DNA from: Donghicola tyrosinivorans
Lineage (GTDB): Bacteria > Pseudomonadota > Alphaproteobacteria > Rhodobacterales > Rhodobacteraceae
NCBI RefSeq assembly: GCF_003003355.1
Contig: NZ_PVTQ01000002.1
Span: 124,001 to 188,000, forward strand
Direction: 5' to 3'
DNA: 64,000 nucleotides
Shown here: positions 7,527 through 16,311 of the stretch, in pieces
Position numbering within the stretch: position 1 is the stretch's first letter
Layout: each line of letters opens with the position of its first letter
Position numbers and translations under genes: made by a program
The notes under the pieces: generated by a model
Database searches by the model: none
Told to the model about the DNA's origin: nothing
Seen by the model: the letters and a program-made list of their open reading frames with translations, nothing else

Positions 7527-9239
7527 ATGCCCGCCAAAATCTCGCGCGCGGATCACGCTGCAATGTTCGGCCCGACCACGGGTGACAAAGTCCGACTGGC
7601 CGACACGGATCTGATCATCGAAGTGGAAAAGGACCTGACCGGTCCCCACGGTGAAGAGGTCAAATTCGGCGGCGGTAAAGTGATCCGCGACGGGATGGGG
7701 CAAAGCCAGATCACCCGTGCGGCAGGCGCGATGGACACAGTTGTGACCAACGCGCTAATCGTGGACCACAGCGGCATCTACAAGGCCGATGTGGGTCTTC
7801 GGGACGGCCGCATCGCGGGGATCGGCAAGGCAGGCAATCCGGACATCCAGCCGAACGTCGATCTGATCATCGGCCCTGGTACTGAGATCATCGCGGGCGA
7901 AGGGCGCATCCTGACCGCAGGGGGCTTTGATAGCCACATCCACTTTATCTGCCCGCAGCAGGTTGAGGATGCTCTGCACTCGGGTCTCACCACCATGCTT
8001 GGCGGCGGCACCGGCCCCGCCCATGGTACGCTTGCCACGACCTGCACCCCCGGTCCTTGGCACATTGGCCGTATGTTGCAGGCCTTTGACGATCTGCCCG
8101 TGAACATCGGTCTGGCTGGCAAAGGCAACGCCAGCCTTCCCGATGCGTTGATTGAGCAGGTGAAGGCCGGTGCATGTTCCATGAAGCTGCACGAGGATTG
8201 GGGGACCACTCCGGCGGCGATTGACTGCTGTCTGTCGGTGGCAGACGACATGGATGTTCAGGTGATGATCCACACCGATACCCTGAACGAATCCGGCTTT
8301 GTCGAAGATACCGTCGCCGCCATCAAAGGCCGCACCATCCACGCCTTCCACACTGAAGGGGCAGGGGGCGGACATGCGCCGGACATCATCAAGGTCTGCG
8401 GCGATGCGAACGTCCTGCCGTCCTCGACCAACCCGACTCGCCCCTTCACGGTGAACACCATCGAAGAGCATCTGGATATGCTGATGGTCTGCCACCACTT
8501 GGACAAGCGCGTGCCCGAAGATGTGGCCTTCGCCGAAAGCCGCATCCGCCGCGAGACCATCGCTGCCGAAGATATCCTGCATGATATGGGGGCCTTCAGC
8601 ATCATCGCCTCGGACAGTCAGGCGATGGGCCGCGTGGGTGAGGTGATCATCCGCACATGGCAGACCGCTGATAAAATGCGCAAGCAGCGCGGTCGTCTGG
8701 CCGAGGAAACGGGCGAGAACGACAACCTGCGTGTGCGCCGCTATATCGCCAAATACACCATCAACCCTGCCGTTGCCCACGGTATGAGCCATGAGCTTGG
8801 CAGTATTGAGGTTGGCAAGCGCGCCGATCTGGTTCTGTGGAATCCGGCCTTCTTCGGGGTAAAGCCTGAAATGGTGCTGGTGGGCGGGATGATCGCCGTG
8901 GCGCAGATGGGTGATCCCAATGCCTCGATCCCCACGCCGCAGCCTGTCTATACACGCCCGATGTGGGGCAGCATGGGCCGCGCTGTTGGCCGGAACGCCG
9001 CACTTTTCGTGTCCGAGGCGGCCATCGCCGAAGGGATCAAAGGCAAGCTGGGTCTGAACAAGGACCTGTTGGCGGTCAAAGGCTGCCGCGGGATTGGTAA
9101 GAAAGACCTCTACCTGAATGACGCCCTGCCGCACATCGAAGTGAACCCCGAGACCTATGAGGTCCGCGCGGACGGCGTCCTTCTGACATGCCAGCCCGCA
9201 GAGGTGCTGCCCATGGCGCAGCGCTATTTCCTTTACTGA
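7527..9239 (+). CDS. ureC: Urease alpha subunit
   Basis: The 570-residue catalytic chain of urease. Nickel ligands and active-site residues are all present: His137/His139 (DSHIHF), the carbamylated Lys220 and His222 (SMKLHEDW), His249 (MIHTD), His275 (HAFHTEG), flap Cys322-His323 (VCHHLDKR) and Asp363 (ASDSQAMGR). The ATG at 7527 is preferred over an adjacent TTG at 7524 because TAGGAG ends 6 nt before it. Length is normal and no residue is missing, so an active enzyme is expected once nickel is delivered by UreD/E/F/G. Confidence 0.99.
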   Translation: MPAKISRADHAAMFGPTTGDKVRLADTDLIIEVEKDLTGPHGEEVKFGGGKVIRDGMGQSQITRAAGAMDTVVTNALIVDHSGIYKADVGLRDGRIAGIGKAGNPDIQPNVDLIIGPGTEIIAGEGRILTAGGFDSHIHFICPQQVEDALHSGLTTMLGGGTGPAHGTLATTCTPGPWHIGRMLQAFDDLPVNIGLAGKGNASLPDALIEQVKAGACSMKLHEDWGTTPAAIDCCLSVADDMDVQVMIHTDTLNESGFVEDTVAAIKGRTIHAFHTEGAGGGHAPDIIKVCGDANVLPSSTNPTRPFTVNTIEEHLDMLMVCHHLDKRVPEDVAFAESRIRRETIAAEDILHDMGAFSIIASDSQAMGRVGEVIIRTWQTADKMRKQRGRLAEETGENDNLRVRRYIAKYTINPAVAHGMSHELGSIEVGKRADLVLWNPAFFGVKPEMVLVGGMIAVAQMGDPNASIPTPQPVYTRPMWGSMGRAVGRNAALFVSEAAIAEGIKGKLGLNKDLLAVKGCRGIGKKDLYLNDALPHIEVNPETYEVRADGVLLTCQPAEVLPMAQRYFLY

Positions 9240-9248
9240 TCAATGCCA

Positions 9249-9285
9249 TTCTGCATTGCGGCAAGTGACATGCCGCTATGCAGAA
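9249..9285 (+). other. Hairpin downstream of ureC
   Basis: TTCTGCAT pairs with ATGCAGAA and, after one T/T mismatch, GCGGCA pairs with TGCCGC around a 7-nt loop (AGTGACA). No U-run follows, so it looks like an mRNA-stabilising or attenuating hairpin between ureC and the DUF1127 gene rather than a full terminator. Confidence 0.55.
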
Positions 9286-9367
9286 TTAGAAGTATTACCC
9301 AGGTGACCAATGCACTACCTTGAATGCCAGGGGGGAAACCCAACCGCTAAACTGAGAGGGTTTTCTA

Positions 9368-9589
9368 ATGGCGATTACTTACACCGACATCCATCACGCA
9401 GAGCGTCCTTCGGTCTTCTCGCGTTTCTTCGCAGCAATTGGTCACGCCTATGTGGCCTATGCCAACAGCCGTTCGCGTCTGCCGCAGATCCGCGCACTGG
9501 AAGCGAAATCGGACGAAGAGCTGGCAGCAATGGGCGTCAAGCGCGACGAGATTGCACGCTACGTGTTCCGGGACGTGTTCTACGTCTAA
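9368..9589 (+). CDS. DUF1127 (YjiS-like) small protein
   Basis: A 73-residue protein with the DUF1127 pattern near its C-terminus: an Arg-rich lead (NSRSRLPQIRAL), then LEAKSDEELAAMG and KRDEIARYVF. Alphaproteobacterial DUF1127 proteins include small Arg-rich regulators of RNA turnover and of phosphate or carbon use, but this member's role is unknown. A purine-rich GAGAGGG precedes the ATG. It sits between ureC and ureE with a 128-nt leader containing the ureC hairpin, so it may have its own promoter. Confidence 0.8.
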   Translation: MAITYTDIHHAERPSVFSRFFAAIGHAYVAYANSRSRLPQIRALEAKSDEELAAMGVKRDEIARYVFRDVFYV

Positions 9590-9611
9590 GCCACTTGATC
9601 GGGGGTGCTGC

Positions 9612-10199
9612 ATGAGCGCCCCTGTCAGAGTGCACCATATCACAAGGGCAGGCGATTGGACCGGTGAGGTCAAAGACCGCCTGACCCTTGATTACTCTGC
9701 CCGCTTCCTGCGCCGCAAACTGTTGGTCGCTGATGGCGGAACCGAAGTCCTCGTAGATTTCGCGCAGACCCAATCCCTTGATGATGGCGATGCATTCGAA
9801 CTGCCCAATGGCGGTTTCGTTCGCGTATGCGCCAAGCCCGAACCCTTGCTGGAAGTTCGGGGGAATCACTTGCCGCGTTTGGCGTGGCATATCGGGAACC
9901 GGCACACGCCCTGTCAGATCGAAGATGCGGTGCTGCGAATCCGTCAGGATAAGGTGATGGCTGAAATGCTGTCGCTGCTTGGCGCGGACGTGACAGCGGT
10001 TGTCGCGCCCTTCACCCCCGAAGGCGGCGCCTATGGCCACGGGCGGACCCACGGTCACAGTCATCACGACGATCACGACAAATCCCACAGCCATACGGGT
10101 CATTCCCATCACCATGATCATGCCCACGATCATGACCACGGGGATCACGATCACCACCATCATCACGGCCACGACCATGATCACGGTCATTCCCACTGA
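9612..10199 (+). CDS. ureE: Urease accessory protein UreE (nickel chaperone)
   Basis: A 195-residue metallochaperone that delivers Ni(II) to the UreDFG complex. The N-terminal peptide-binding domain and the C-terminal metal domain are followed by an exceptional His-rich tail: by my count 27 of the last 54 residues are His, mostly in HDH, HSH and HHH units. The conserved GNRHTPCQI contains the central metal-binding His and Cys. The start ATG at 9612 follows the DUF1127 stop by 22 nt. The His tail suggests nickel storage as well as delivery, as in Klebsiella UreE. Confidence 0.95.
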   Translation: MSAPVRVHHITRAGDWTGEVKDRLTLDYSARFLRRKLLVADGGTEVLVDFAQTQSLDDGDAFELPNGGFVRVCAKPEPLLEVRGNHLPRLAWHIGNRHTPCQIEDAVLRIRQDKVMAEMLSLLGADVTAVVAPFTPEGGAYGHGRTHGHSHHDDHDKSHSHTGHSHHHDHAHDHDHGDHDHHHHHGHDHDHGHSH

Positions 10200-10200
10200 T

Positions 10201-10827
10201 TTGCACAGCCCTGCGCTGTTGCAGATGGCGCAGGTGGTCTCGCCCGCGTTTCCTGTCGGTAGCTTCAGCTATTCCGGCGGGATCGAGGCGGCTGTGGCCC
10301 GCCGGATGATCCGTGGACCGGAAGAGTTGCAAGGTTGGCTGGGGACCGTGTTGGAAACCGGTGGTCTGTGGACCGACGCGGTGCTGATGGCTGCCGCCTA
10401 TCGGGATGAGAACGTGGCCGATCTGGCCCTTGCCCTGATCCCCGCCGCGCCCCGCCGCCAAGAGGCATTGGAAACCGGACAGGCTCTGGTCCGTCATGCG
10501 TGTCAGCTATGGCCGGTAACGGTGGCCGAGGCAGCCTATCCGGTGGCTTTGGGGCAACTTGGTAAAGCGATGGACTGGCCCTTGGTGCCGCTGTTGCAGC
10601 TGCATTTGCAGGCGCAACTTTCGAACATGGTAATTAATGCGACCCGTGTGATGGCCTTGGGGCAGGCGCGGACGCAGGGGATGATCTCTGACCTGTCGGA
10701 ACAGGTGCTTGAGGTTGCCAGCAAGGCGGCGACGTCTACAGTCGATGATCTGGGCGGCTTTGCCCCCTTGGCCGATGTGGCAGCGCAATCCCACGAAACT
10801 CTTGGAACAAGGATTTTCCGCTCATGA
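10201..10827 (+). CDS. ureF: Urease accessory protein UreF
   Basis: About 208 residues. The UreF signature [16 protein letters not shown] follows the start closely, with [19 protein letters not shown] and a C-terminal FRS. UreF bridges UreD and UreG and acts as a fidelity checkpoint for GTP-dependent nickel insertion. The reading frame is open upstream across ureE, but that part is the shadow of the His tail. The best start is TTG at 10201, one base after the ureE stop, read by coupling; no clear Shine-Dalgarno is visible. Confidence 0.93.
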   Translation: MHSPALLQMAQVVSPAFPVGSFSYSGGIEAAVARRMIRGPEELQGWLGTVLETGGLWTDAVLMAAAYRDENVADLALALIPAAPRRQEALETGQALVRHACQLWPVTVAEAAYPVALGQLGKAMDWPLVPLLQLHLQAQLSNMVINATRVMALGQARTQGMISDLSEQVLEVASKAATSTVDDLGGFAPLADVAAQSHETLGTRIFRS

Positions 10828-11453
10828 CCTCTCCGAACGGACCTTTGCGTGTGGGTATTGGCGGGCCGGTGGGCGCGGGCAAGACCACTCTGACCGCTCA
10901 GTTGGCGCGCGCTATGTCGGGTCATTGGAACATGGCCGTCATCACCAATGACATCTACACCCGCGAAGACGCTGAGGCGTTGATGCGGATGCAGGTGCTG
11001 CCCTCGGACCGGATTGAGGCGGTGGAAACCGGCGGCTGTCCGCATACCGCGATCCGCGAAGATGCCAGCATCAATCTGGCCGCAGTGGACCGGCTGACCA
11101 AGCGCCTGCCGGGGCTAGAGTTGATCCTGATTGAAAGCGGCGGCGACAACCTGTCGGCCACCTACAGCCCTGAACTGGCGGACATTACGATCTATGTGAT
11201 CGACGTGGCTGCGGGCGAGGAAATCCCGCGCAAAGGTGGCCCTGCCATCACGCGCTCGGACCTGTTGATCATCAACAAGACCGATCTGGCCCCTTATGTG
11301 GGTGCCAGCCTTGAGGTGATGGACCGTGACGCGAAACGGATGCGGGACGGGCTGCCCTTTGTCTTTACCAACCTCAAAGCAGGCGAGGGCGTGCAGGCGA
11401 TCGTGGATATGATCGTGCGCCTTGGCGGTCTGCGCCCCGTGGAAACCGTCTAA
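10824..11453 (+). CDS. ureG: Urease accessory GTPase UreG
   Basis: A 209-residue SIMIBI GTPase. P-loop GPVGAGKT lies at 14-21, [10 protein letters not shown] and the metal-binding Cys-Pro-His in [14 protein letters not shown] follow, and then [15 protein letters not shown] and the base-specificity motif NKTDLAP. UreG dimerises on GTP and nickel and drives metallocentre assembly. It overlaps ureF by 4 nt (ATGA) and closes the urease operon. A 9-bp hairpin follows the stop. Confidence 0.98.
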   Translation: MTSPNGPLRVGIGGPVGAGKTTLTAQLARAMSGHWNMAVITNDIYTREDAEALMRMQVLPSDRIEAVETGGCPHTAIREDASINLAAVDRLTKRLPGLELILIESGGDNLSATYSPELADITIYVIDVAAGEEIPRKGGPAITRSDLLIINKTDLAPYVGASLEVMDRDAKRMRDGLPFVFTNLKAGEGVQAIVDMIVRLGGLRPVETV

Positions 11454-11459
11454 GTGCAT

Positions 11460-11483
11460 CTGCGCAGGGCGTAACCTGCGCAG
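11460..11483 (+). terminator. Hairpin after ureG
   Basis: CTGCGCAGG and CCTGCGCAG form a perfect 9-bp stem with a 6-nt loop, 6 nt after the ureG stop. The downstream T content is only moderate, so intrinsic termination is probable but not certain. Confidence 0.6.
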
Positions 11484-11540
11484 AGAGCGTTTCCGATTTT
11501 CCGGCCTTTGCCCTACATATCGGGTAAAGGAGCGCGGAAC

Positions 11541-12479
11541 ATGAACGAAATTCTCAGAATCGAAGGTCTGACCAAGACCTATGAGGGCGGTTTCACTGCG
11601 CTTGGCGGAGTGGATCTGGACCTGAAAGAAGGCGAGATTCTTGCCCTGTTGGGGCCGAATGGCGCTGGAAAAACCACTTTGATCTCATGTGTTTGCGGGA
11701 TTGTGACTTCGACCGCGGGGACCATCACCGTGGGCGGGTATGACGCGCAAAAGGAATACCGCAAGGCGCGGATGCTGATCGGTCTGGTGCCGCAGGAAAT
11801 CCATCTTGAGCCGTTTTCCAAAGTGATCGACACGGTACGCTATACACGTGGTCTTTTCGGCAAGCGTCGTGATGATGCCTATATCGAGAAGATCCTGCGC
11901 CAGCTGTCGCTTTGGGAAAAGCGCGACAGCAAGGTGATGCAACTGTCGGGCGGTATGAAACGCCGCGTCTTGATCGCAAAGGCGCTGGCCCATGAACCCC
12001 GCGTGCTGTTTCTGGATGAACCCACCGCAGGTGTGGACGTTGAGCTGCGCAAAGAGATGTGGGCTGTGGTCGAAACCCTGAAGGCCAGCGGTGTCAGCAT
12101 TGTCCTGACCACCCATTACATCGAAGAGGCCGAGGCGATGGCCGACCGCGTGGGCGTCATCAACAAAGGCAAGATCGCGTTGATCGAAGAAAAGTCCAAG
12201 CTGATGGCCCGTCTGGGCCGCAAGACCCTGCGGATTGAACTGGATGCGTCTGTCTCGGACATTCCCGCCAGCCTGTCGGATTACAATCTTCGGATCGTCG
12301 AAGGGGGCGAGGCGCTGCTGTATGAATATGAGGCTGGCACCAGCAACACCGGCATTACCCGCCTTCTGGCGGGCCTGCGCGATGCGGGGATTACCATGAA
12401 AGACCTGTCCACCCGCCAAAGCTCGCTTGAGGAAATCTTTGTGCAGCTGGTCGCCGATCAAGAGGAGACCGCCGCATGA
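11541..12479 (+). CDS. ABC transporter ATP-binding protein (YadG-like)
   Basis: A 312-residue ABC ATPase with Walker [10 protein letters not shown]-loop VPQEI, signature LSGGMKRR, Walker B VLFLDEP and H-loop TTHYIEEAE. The extra C-terminal region (about 220-312) is typical of the ABC-2 exporter class. The ATG at 11541 has AAAGGAG 8 nt upstream; an in-frame TTG at 11508 has no such site. It overlaps the permease gene by 4 nt. Closest in design to YadG/YadH-type exporters of unknown substrate. Confidence 0.92.
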   Translation: MNEILRIEGLTKTYEGGFTALGGVDLDLKEGEILALLGPNGAGKTTLISCVCGIVTSTAGTITVGGYDAQKEYRKARMLIGLVPQEIHLEPFSKVIDTVRYTRGLFGKRRDDAYIEKILRQLSLWEKRDSKVMQLSGGMKRRVLIAKALAHEPRVLFLDEPTAGVDVELRKEMWAVVETLKASGVSIVLTTHYIEEAEAMADRVGVINKGKIALIEEKSKLMARLGRKTLRIELDASVSDIPASLSDYNLRIVEGGEALLYEYEAGTSNTGITRLLAGLRDAGITMKDLSTRQSSLEEIFVQLVADQEETAA

Positions 12480-13237
12480 ACCTGCTAGCTATCTGGGCCA
12501 TGTATCGCAGCGAAATGGCGCGGTTCTTCCGGACGCTGGGGCAGAGCTTTCTGTCGCCGGTGATCTCGACCTCTTTGTACTTTGTGGTGTTCGGCGCGGC
12601 CATTGGTAGCCGGATCGATGAGGTTGAAGGTGTCAGCTACGGGGCCTTTATCGTGCCCGGTCTGATCATGCTGTCAGTGATGACGCAGGCGATCAGCAAC
12701 GCCAGCTTTGGCATCTACTTCCCCAAATTCATGGGAACGATCTACGAATTGCTATCGGCCCCTGTGAACTTTCTTGAGATCGTCGTGGGCTTTGTGGGCG
12801 CTGCGGCGACGAAGGCGCTGTTTATCGGGGTGGTGATTCTTGGAACCTCGGCCCTGTTCGTGGATTTGCAGATCGCGCACCCGCTAGTGATGGTGCTGTT
12901 CTTGCTGCTGACCTGCGTCAGCTTTGCCCTCTTCGGGTTCATCATCGGCATTTGGGCCAAAAACTTTGAGCAGTTGCAACTGGTGCCGCTGCTGGTGGTG
13001 ACGCCTTTGGTGTTCCTTGGCGGGTCGTTCTATTCGATCAACATGCTGCCGCCCATCTGGCAGACGATCACCATGTTCAATCCGGTGGTTTATCTGGTCT
13101 CGGGCTTTCGCTGGTCGTTCTTCGGGATTGCCGATGTGCCGATCCTGACCAGCTTGCTGGCGATCTTGCTGTTTCAGGCCCTGTGCCTCGCGGGGGTCTG
13201 GTGGATTTTCCGCAGCGGCTGGCGCATTCGCAGTTAA
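12476..13237 (+). CDS. ABC-2 type permease (YadH-like)
   Basis: A 253-residue inner-membrane protein with six hydrophobic spans. It has the ABC-2 features [10 protein letters not shown], the coupling-helix region [13 protein letters not shown], and late in the protein [17 protein letters not shown] followed by [12 protein letters not shown], a YadH/DrrB-like signature. It overlaps the ATPase gene by ATGA, so the two form one exporter. The substrate is not predictable from sequence. Confidence 0.92.
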   Translation: MNLLAIWAMYRSEMARFFRTLGQSFLSPVISTSLYFVVFGAAIGSRIDEVEGVSYGAFIVPGLIMLSVMTQAISNASFGIYFPKFMGTIYELLSAPVNFLEIVVGFVGAAATKALFIGVVILGTSALFVDLQIAHPLVMVLFLLLTCVSFALFGFIIGIWAKNFEQLQLVPLLVVTPLVFLGGSFYSINMLPPIWQTITMFNPVVYLVSGFRWSFFGIADVPILTSLLAILLFQALCLAGVWWIFRSGWRIRS

Positions 13238-13264
13238 TCGCCCTGTGATGCAAAATTCCTGTGT

Positions 13265-13286
13265 GCCCGTCCTTGTTTGGGCGGGC
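13265..13286 (+). terminator. Hairpin after the ABC exporter operon
   Basis: GCCCGTCC pairs with GGGCGGGC (one T-G wobble) around a TTGTTT loop, 28 nt after the permease stop. No strong U-run follows; possible terminator. Confidence 0.45.
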
Positions 13287-13307
13287 GTCACATTCTAAAT
13301 CAAAGGA

Positions 13308-14102
13308 ATGTTGCACCGAGTTCCATTCATCAAAACACCGCCGCGGGTGGCTGTTGTCCGTTTGTCGGGCGTCATCGCCAACAATCCGCGCGCGCTTAGT
13401 GATTCAGGCATCGGCCCGCTGATCGAGCGGGCCTTTTCGCGTGGTAAACCGACCGCTGTGGCGCTGGTGATCAACTCGCCCGGCGGCTCGCCCGTGCAGT
13501 CGTCCCTGATCGGCGCCCGCATTCGCCGGCTGGCCGAGGAAAAAGAAATCCCCGTCCATGCCTTTGTCGAGGATGTTGCGGCTTCGGGCGGTTACTGGCT
13601 GGCTGCCGCTGCGGATGACATCTACGTGGACAACTGCTCGGTTCTGGGATCGATCGGTGTGATCAGTGCAGGCTTTGGCGCTCATGTGTTCCTGAACCGT
13701 CAGGGGATTGAGCGCCGCGTTCACACTGCAGGCAAATCCAAAAGCATGATGGACCCTTTCAAGCCCGAAACGCCCGAAGATGTGGCGCGGCTGGAAAAGA
13801 TCCTTGAGCAGATCCATGGCGCGTTCATCGATCATGTGAAGACCCGTCGCGGTGACAAGCTGGCCGACAATCCCGATCTGTTCACCGGTGAGGTCTGGAT
13901 CGGTAATAGCGCGGTTGAGGTCGGGCTGGCTGATGGTGTCGGGCATCTCAAGCCCAAGCTTCAGGAAATCTACGGCGACAAGGTCAAGCTGATCCCCTAT
14001 TCGCGCAAGCGCAGTCTTTTTGGCCGCTTTGGCGCGCAGATCGTTGAAGACGCAGTCACCGGCATTGAAGAACGTGCGGCCTACGCGCGGTTCGGTCTCT
14101 GA
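13308..14102 (+). CDS. S49-family signal peptide peptidase (SohB/SppA-like)
   Basis: A 264-residue single-domain S49 serine protease that uses a Ser-Lys dyad. The nucleophile is Ser93 in VAASGGYWLA and the general base is Lys143 or Lys145 in AGKSKSMMDPF. The oxyanion region INSPGGSP is present. It lacks the N-terminal TM of E. coli SppA, so it may be cytoplasmic or membrane-peripheral, degrading cleaved signal peptides or small proteins. The ATG at 13308 follows AAAGGA. A Zn-ribbon mini-gene follows after 1 nt. Confidence 0.92.
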   Translation: MLHRVPFIKTPPRVAVVRLSGVIANNPRALSDSGIGPLIERAFSRGKPTAVALVINSPGGSPVQSSLIGARIRRLAEEKEIPVHAFVEDVAASGGYWLAAAADDIYVDNCSVLGSIGVISAGFGAHVFLNRQGIERRVHTAGKSKSMMDPFKPETPEDVARLEKILEQIHGAFIDHVKTRRGDKLADNPDLFTGEVWIGNSAVEVGLADGVGHLKPKLQEIYGDKVKLIPYSRKRSLFGRFGAQIVEDAVTGIEERAAYARFGL

Positions 14103-14103
14103 C

Positions 14104-14265
14104 GTGTTGATTAAAGCAGTCACCCTGTTTCTGGTCGGCATCATTGTGCTGGCCATGTTCGGCAAAGGCTTTGTCGGGCGTCGCCTGAAAAGCGCGAAAT
14201 GCCCCCGTTGCGGGCGCTACAAGATCGGAAGCGGGCCCTGCGCCTGTTCTCGCAGAAAGGGTTAA
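14104..14265 (+). CDS. Zn-ribbon mini-protein with N-terminal membrane segment
   Basis: A 53-residue product from GTG at 14104, one base after the protease stop. The first about 20 residues form a hydrophobic helix (AVTLFLVGIIVLAMFGKGF), followed by a basic stretch and a four-cysteine knuckle CPRCGRYK...PCAC that could bind zinc. Coupling to the S49 peptidase suggests a membrane-tethered accessory protein, but no function is known to me. It precedes the antiporter gene by 6 nt. Confidence 0.75.
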   Translation: MLIKAVTLFLVGIIVLAMFGKGFVGRRLKSAKCPRCGRYKIGSGPCACSRRKG

Positions 14266-14271
14266 ATTCCT

Positions 14272-15222
14272 ATGGAATGGTTAATGGCGGCACTCGGCCT
14301 GGTGATCCTCATTCTGGCCGGAGATTCGCTTGTGAAAGGTGCTGTGAATCTGGCGCTGCGTCTGGGGATTCCGGCGATGATCGTCAGCTTGACGGTGGTG
14401 GCCTTTGGGACCTCGGCGCCGGAGTTGCTGATTTCTATCAAAGCCGCGCTTGAGAACGTGCCGGGTATCGCGCTGGGGAATGTGGTTGGCTCGAACACAG
14501 CGAACGTGCTGCTGGTGCTGGGTATACCCGCAATCATTGCCGCGATGCACACTGCGGAATGTGACACCCGCAAAAGCTATCTTCAGATGCTGGCGGCGAC
14601 GGTGCTGTTCATCGGGCTGGCGTTCATGGGCACCTTCAACTGGATCAGCGGTCTGATCCTGCTGGCTGGTCTGGCGCTGATCCTTGGCTCGGCTATTCGC
14701 GATGTGATGGCCCACAAGAATGGCGCAGCAGCCGAGGCAGAGGTTCTGGAAGAGCTGGAAGGCGCAGATGACTCGATGCCCGGATGGCGTGTGGGTATCT
14801 ATCTGGTGCTGGGTTTGGTGGGCCTGCCGCTGGGGGCCGATATTCTGGTGGATAACGCGCAGATCATCGCCAAAGACTATGGGGTTTCCGACACGGTTAT
14901 CGGTCTGACTTTGGTGGCGGTTGGGACATCCCTGCCGGAACTGGCGACGACCTTTATGGCGGCGCTGCGTAAGCAGACCGATGTGGCCTTGGGCAACGTG
15001 ATCGGCTCGAACTTCTTTAACCTGCTTGCGATCATCGGTGTCGCCTCTCTGATCCACCCGATCGAGGTTGCGTCCGAGTTTTTGACCTTTGATCTGTGGG
15101 TGATGCTGGCGGCGTCGCTGCTGCTTGTGCCTTTCGTGTTTCTCAAGTGGAATATCACGCGGCTCTGGGGCTTTGTGTTCAGCGGCCTATATGTCGCCTA
15201 TGTTGTGGCGGTGATCAGCTAA
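14272..15222 (+). CDS. Calcium/sodium antiporter (CaCA family, YrbG-like)
   Basis: A 316-residue protein with about ten TM segments and the two inverted alpha-repeats of CaCA exchangers. Repeat 1 has GTSAPELLISI and GNVVGSNTANVLLVLG; repeat 2 has GTSLPELATTF and GNVIGSNFFNLLAIIG. The paired acidic residues in the two PEL motifs coordinate cations. It exchanges Ca2+ for Na+ (or K+/H+) across the inner membrane. The central loop (about 140-165) is acidic and cytoplasmic. Confidence 0.95.
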   Translation: MEWLMAALGLVILILAGDSLVKGAVNLALRLGIPAMIVSLTVVAFGTSAPELLISIKAALENVPGIALGNVVGSNTANVLLVLGIPAIIAAMHTAECDTRKSYLQMLAATVLFIGLAFMGTFNWISGLILLAGLALILGSAIRDVMAHKNGAAAEAEVLEELEGADDSMPGWRVGIYLVLGLVGLPLGADILVDNAQIIAKDYGVSDTVIGLTLVAVGTSLPELATTFMAALRKQTDVALGNVIGSNFFNLLAIIGVASLIHPIEVASEFLTFDLWVMLAASLLLVPFVFLKWNITRLWGFVFSGLYVAYVVAVIS

Positions 15223-15232
15223 GAGGACGGAA

Positions 15233-16012
15233 ATGACAGCAGCATTGGTAACCGGAGCAGGCAAGCGTTTGGGCCGTGAGATGGCGTTGACGTTGGCTCG
15301 GAATGGATACGATGTGGCTGTGCACTACGCCTCAAGCCATGAGGCCGCCGAAGAGGTGGCCGCAATGATCCGCGCGATGGGCCGTAAGGCTGAGACAGTG
15401 CAGGCGGACCTTCTGGATGAGACGCAGACCCAGACCCTTGTACAGCGCGCCAGCGCCGCGCTGGCGCAGCCTTTGACCTGTCTTGTGAATAACGCTTCGA
15501 TCTTTGAGCATGACACGATTGAGACCGCCACGCGGAACAGTTGGGACCGCCATATGGAAAGCAACTTGCGTGCTCCCTTCGTGCTGACCCAAAGTTTTGC
15601 AGAACAGGCACCCGATCCATTGCGGGATTCGAACGGTGAGCCAATAGCGCAATCTATGGTTGTAAATATGATTGACCAAAGGGTCCATAAGCTGACCCCC
15701 GAATTTATGTCCTACACGATTGCAAAAATGGGCCTCTGGGCATTCACCCAGACGGCGGCTCAGGCGTTGGGGCCGAAGGTTCGGGTCAATGGGATCGGGC
15801 CAGGCCCCACTTTGCGCGGTGGACGTCAGAGCGAACAGCAGTTTTCGCAACAGCGTTCCAAAACGATACTCGAAAGAGGGGCTGACCCTAATGATATTGC
15901 TGCTGCACTTTTGTATTTTTTACACGCCAAGGCGGTGACTGGTCAGATTCTCTGCGTAGACGGGGGCCAACATCTGGCTTGGCAGACACCTGACGTTATG
16001 GGTACCGAATAG
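15233..16012 (+). CDS. FolM/PTR1-like pteridine (dihydrofolate) reductase, SDR family
   Basis: A 259-residue short-chain dehydrogenase. The nucleotide motif is TGAGKRLG (TGxxxRxG, as in pteridine reductases) instead of TGxxxGxG. NNAS is present, and the catalytic triad reads Asp148, Tyr161, Lys165 (NMIDQR, then YTIAK), with Asp in place of the usual Ser, as in PTR1 and FolM. It probably reduces dihydrobiopterin or dihydrofolate-type pterins with NADPH. The start follows the antiporter stop by 10 nt. The 3' third is slightly more AT-rich than its neighbours. Confidence 0.85.
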   Translation: MTAALVTGAGKRLGREMALTLARNGYDVAVHYASSHEAAEEVAAMIRAMGRKAETVQADLLDETQTQTLVQRASAALAQPLTCLVNNASIFEHDTIETATRNSWDRHMESNLRAPFVLTQSFAEQAPDPLRDSNGEPIAQSMVVNMIDQRVHKLTPEFMSYTIAKMGLWAFTQTAAQALGPKVRVNGIGPGPTLRGGRQSEQQFSQQRSKTILERGADPNDIAAALLYFLHAKAVTGQILCVDGGQHLAWQTPDVMGTE

Positions 16013-16100
16013 CCCTTCGGATATGAATTGAAACCATAGTTTTGCACCTTCGTTAAGCGTGTCACGGGACTGTCGTAAAAACACCATGTAAATCAGGGTT

Positions 16101-16129
16101 TTGCGAAAGGTTCATAAAAGTTGTTATTA
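16101..16129 (+). promoter_or_regulatory. Candidate promoter of uvrC
   Basis: TTGCGA (16101-16106) and TTATTA (16124-16129) are separated by 17 nt in the AT-rich, roughly 300-nt region between the reductase and uvrC genes. Transcription would begin near 16136, just before an inverted repeat. No other feature is seen in the stretch 16013-16311. Confidence 0.45.
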
Positions 16130-16149
16130 AAATCAAGGGCTTAATTTAG

Positions 16150-16166
16150 TGCCTAAAAATTAGGCA
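16150..16166. promoter_or_regulatory. Perfect inverted repeat, possible operator
   Basis: TGCCTAA-AAA-TTAGGCA is a perfect 7-bp palindrome with a 3-nt spacer, just downstream of the predicted uvrC start site. It is suited to a dimeric repressor. It does not match the alphaproteobacterial SOS box. Confidence 0.4.
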
Positions 16167-16311
16167 TCTTCACGAAGTGGTAATAAAACAAGGAAAATTC
16201 CACGATACTCAAAGTTTGCCCACTGAGTTATCCACAGAAACAGTGGAAACCTTTACCCTTGAAGTACCCGATTGTTCATTGCAGCGACGGGGGGAATCAA
16301 CGGACGGAACC

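Noticed and set aside
7755-9134. 459-codon minus frame
   Set aside because: Shadow of ureC, whose catalytic residues are all on the plus strand.
10060-10200. Repetitive CAC/GAT tract resembling a tandem repeat or CRISPR
   Set aside because: It encodes the His-rich tail of UreE; no spacer-repeat regularity.
16107-16125. Possible SOS box GTTC...GTTG near uvrC
   Set aside because: Spacing is 6 not 7 and the second half ends in G, so it does not match the alphaproteobacterial GTTC-N7-GTTC site.
16177-16311. 45-residue N-terminal extension of UvrC from GTG
   Set aside because: It covers the leader with the inverted repeat, lacks UvrC features and a ribosome site. ATG 16312 gives the standard length.
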